A DNA stretch of 5,974 nucleotides from an uncultured Oribacterium sp. (GTDB lineage Bacteria > Bacillota > Clostridia > Lachnospirales > Lachnospiraceae), in NCBI GenBank assembly GCA_938030845.1, contig CALHIC010000337.1, forward strand, positions 1 to 5,974, written 5' to 3'. Positions 5,380 to 5,974 of the stretch are shown piece by piece (the first letter of the stretch is position 1; the number at the start of each line of letters is the position of its first letter). The translations under genes and the position numbers were made by a program. The notes beneath the pieces were generated by a model, which was not told the origin of the DNA, searched no databases, and saw only the letters and a program-made list of their open reading frames with translations.

Positions 5380-5974
5380 CTATTTTTTAAAGCGTATTCC
5401 CTTAGGATAGAGGTTTCTAAGCCTTCCGTTTCGGTAATATCCAAAGCCCAAAGGAAGGCCGTCGCAGGTACAAAGAGCCAATCCTTTATCGCTTTTTTTA
5501 TCGCTTTTTTTACTGTTTCCGTTGACTTTCCTGTCGGCTTTAAGAAAATTCCGAAGCTCTTCTTTCTCTACCGCTATTTCTTGTCCATTAAGATAAGCCT
5601 CTACCCTTCTGTCTTCTTTGGCCAAGGAGAGTCTGTAAAGCAATTTGGTCTCCACTGATTTTTCCGGAAGCTTTGTAAGAGCCTCTCTCCATTTAGGAAG
5701 GTCGATAGCATGGCTTAAGCTGTGACTCCATTCCCATCCCTTCTTTCCCTCTTCCAATACGGCAATGCCGATGCGAAGGAGCGGCAAGGACAGAAAAGCT
5801 TTTAATGAAGAAGGATAATAAAAATATTTTTTGGCCTTTTTTTCCCAAAACATGGAAAGCTTAGAAGTGTCCACATCCTCTCTCTCAATATCCTTTCCCG
5901 CTTTCCGAAAAAGAGCAAAATACTGTCCCTCTCCCACACTGTTATGAAAATAAAGATGCTTATCTCCCAAGAAG
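5380..5974 (-). CDS. rsmF: RsmF/NOL1-NOP2-Sun family rRNA cytosine-5 methyltransferase, C-terminal part (5' end outside window)
   Basis: This is the C-terminal portion, about 198 codons, of an RsmF-like 16S rRNA m5C methyltransferase. The frame is still open at the window edge, so the TTG at 5968-5970 is not a convincing start and the catalytic SAM-binding domain with its cysteines is outside the window. Recognisable pieces are a GEGQYFALFRK segment near the visible N-terminus, matching the family's conserved GEGQ-type stretch at the end of the methyltransferase core. Further on are LRIGIAVLEEGKKGWEWSHSLS, the usual Arg-x-Gly then Ser-His-x-Leu pattern of the accessory C-terminal domain, and a closing GLPLGFGYYRNGRLRNLYPK(G)IR motif typical of the RNA-binding tail. 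The protein ends at TAG 5380-5382. A Lys/Ser/Asp insert (SKKSDKKSDK) lies just before the last motif. The next operon has its own promoter, so a functional link is not implied. Assignment to RsmF rather than another member of the family is inferred. Confidence 0.85.
   Translation of the reverse strand, partial: FLGDKHLYFHNSVGEGQYFALFRKAGKDIEREDVDTSKLSMFWEKKAKKYFYYPSSLKAFLSLPLLRIGIAVLEEGKKGWEWSHSLSHAIDLPKWREALTKLPEKSVETKLLYRLSLAKEDRRVEAYLNGQEIAVEKEELRNFLKADRKVNGNSKKSDKKSDKGLALCTCDGLPLGFGYYRNGRLRNLYPKGIRFKK
5488..5511. repeat. Perfect 12-bp tandem duplication inside the rsmF-like gene
   Basis: The plus-strand unit ATCGCTTTTTTT occurs twice with no mismatch and includes a run of seven T in each copy. 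It encodes the duplicated Ser-Asp-Lys-Lys motif on the minus strand. The duplication keeps the reading frame, but the two homopolymer runs make the site prone to slippage. Confidence 0.8.

Noticed and set aside
1..5974. CRISPR arrays, insertion sequences, tRNA genes or phage genes.
   Set aside because: No spaced direct repeats, transposase-like translations, terminal inverted repeats or tRNA cloverleaf sequences were seen; nearly all of the window is occupied by metabolic and housekeeping genes.

Overview
The window carries one compact five-gene operon on the minus strand. It encodes a membrane-anchored, biotin-dependent, sodium-pumping decarboxylase (oxaloacetate/methylmalonyl-CoA decarboxylase family). 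Upstream of it lies the 3' end of an RsmF-type rRNA methyltransferase gene. Strong GGAGG-type ribosome sites, moderate base composition, a lipoprotein form of OadG and split carboxyltransferase and biotin subunits all suggest an anaerobic, fermentative member of the Clostridia, probably Lachnospiraceae-like. That placement is inferred from gene style, not from a marker gene.

Layout in the direction of transcription (right to left): 5974-5380, the C-terminal part of an RsmF-like m5C methyltransferase; 5379-5267, an intergenic region with a good sigma-A-type promoter (5318-5346), a CcpA-box-like sequence over its -10 region (5320-5333) and a perfect 13-bp palindrome just after the predicted start of transcription (5291-5303); 5266-3893, a short, divergent 12S/MmdA-type carboxyltransferase; 3883-3086, an OadG-type gamma subunit with a lipoprotein N-terminal domain; 3076-2699, a free biotin carrier protein; 2676-1528, the OadB sodium pump; 1515-118, a 5S/OadA-type carboxyltransferase without a biotin domain; 117-1, a non-coding tail with a weak AT-rich inverted repeat and a GC-rich patch of unknown identity.

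The five genes are 9 to 22 bases apart and each has its own Shine-Dalgarno sequence, so they are probably co-transcribed. In the simplest model, a carboxyltransferase moves CO2 from a carboxylated substrate to biotin on the small carrier, and OadB decarboxylates carboxybiotin and exports Na+, while OadG anchors and assembles the complex. The unusual point is that two unrelated carboxyltransferase folds (12S-like, acyl-CoA type, and 5S-like, oxo-acid type) share one carrier and one pump. The soluble part resembles the 12S/5S/1.3S transcarboxylase of propionibacteria, here attached to a sodium pump. No biotin carboxylase (AccC-type) gene is present in the window, which fits decarboxylation or transcarboxylation better than ATP-driven carboxylation.

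The families are all known, so this is not a wholly new system. The most interesting elements are the hybrid composition, the altered active-site motifs of the 12S-like subunit, and the promoter-proximal regulatory sites.
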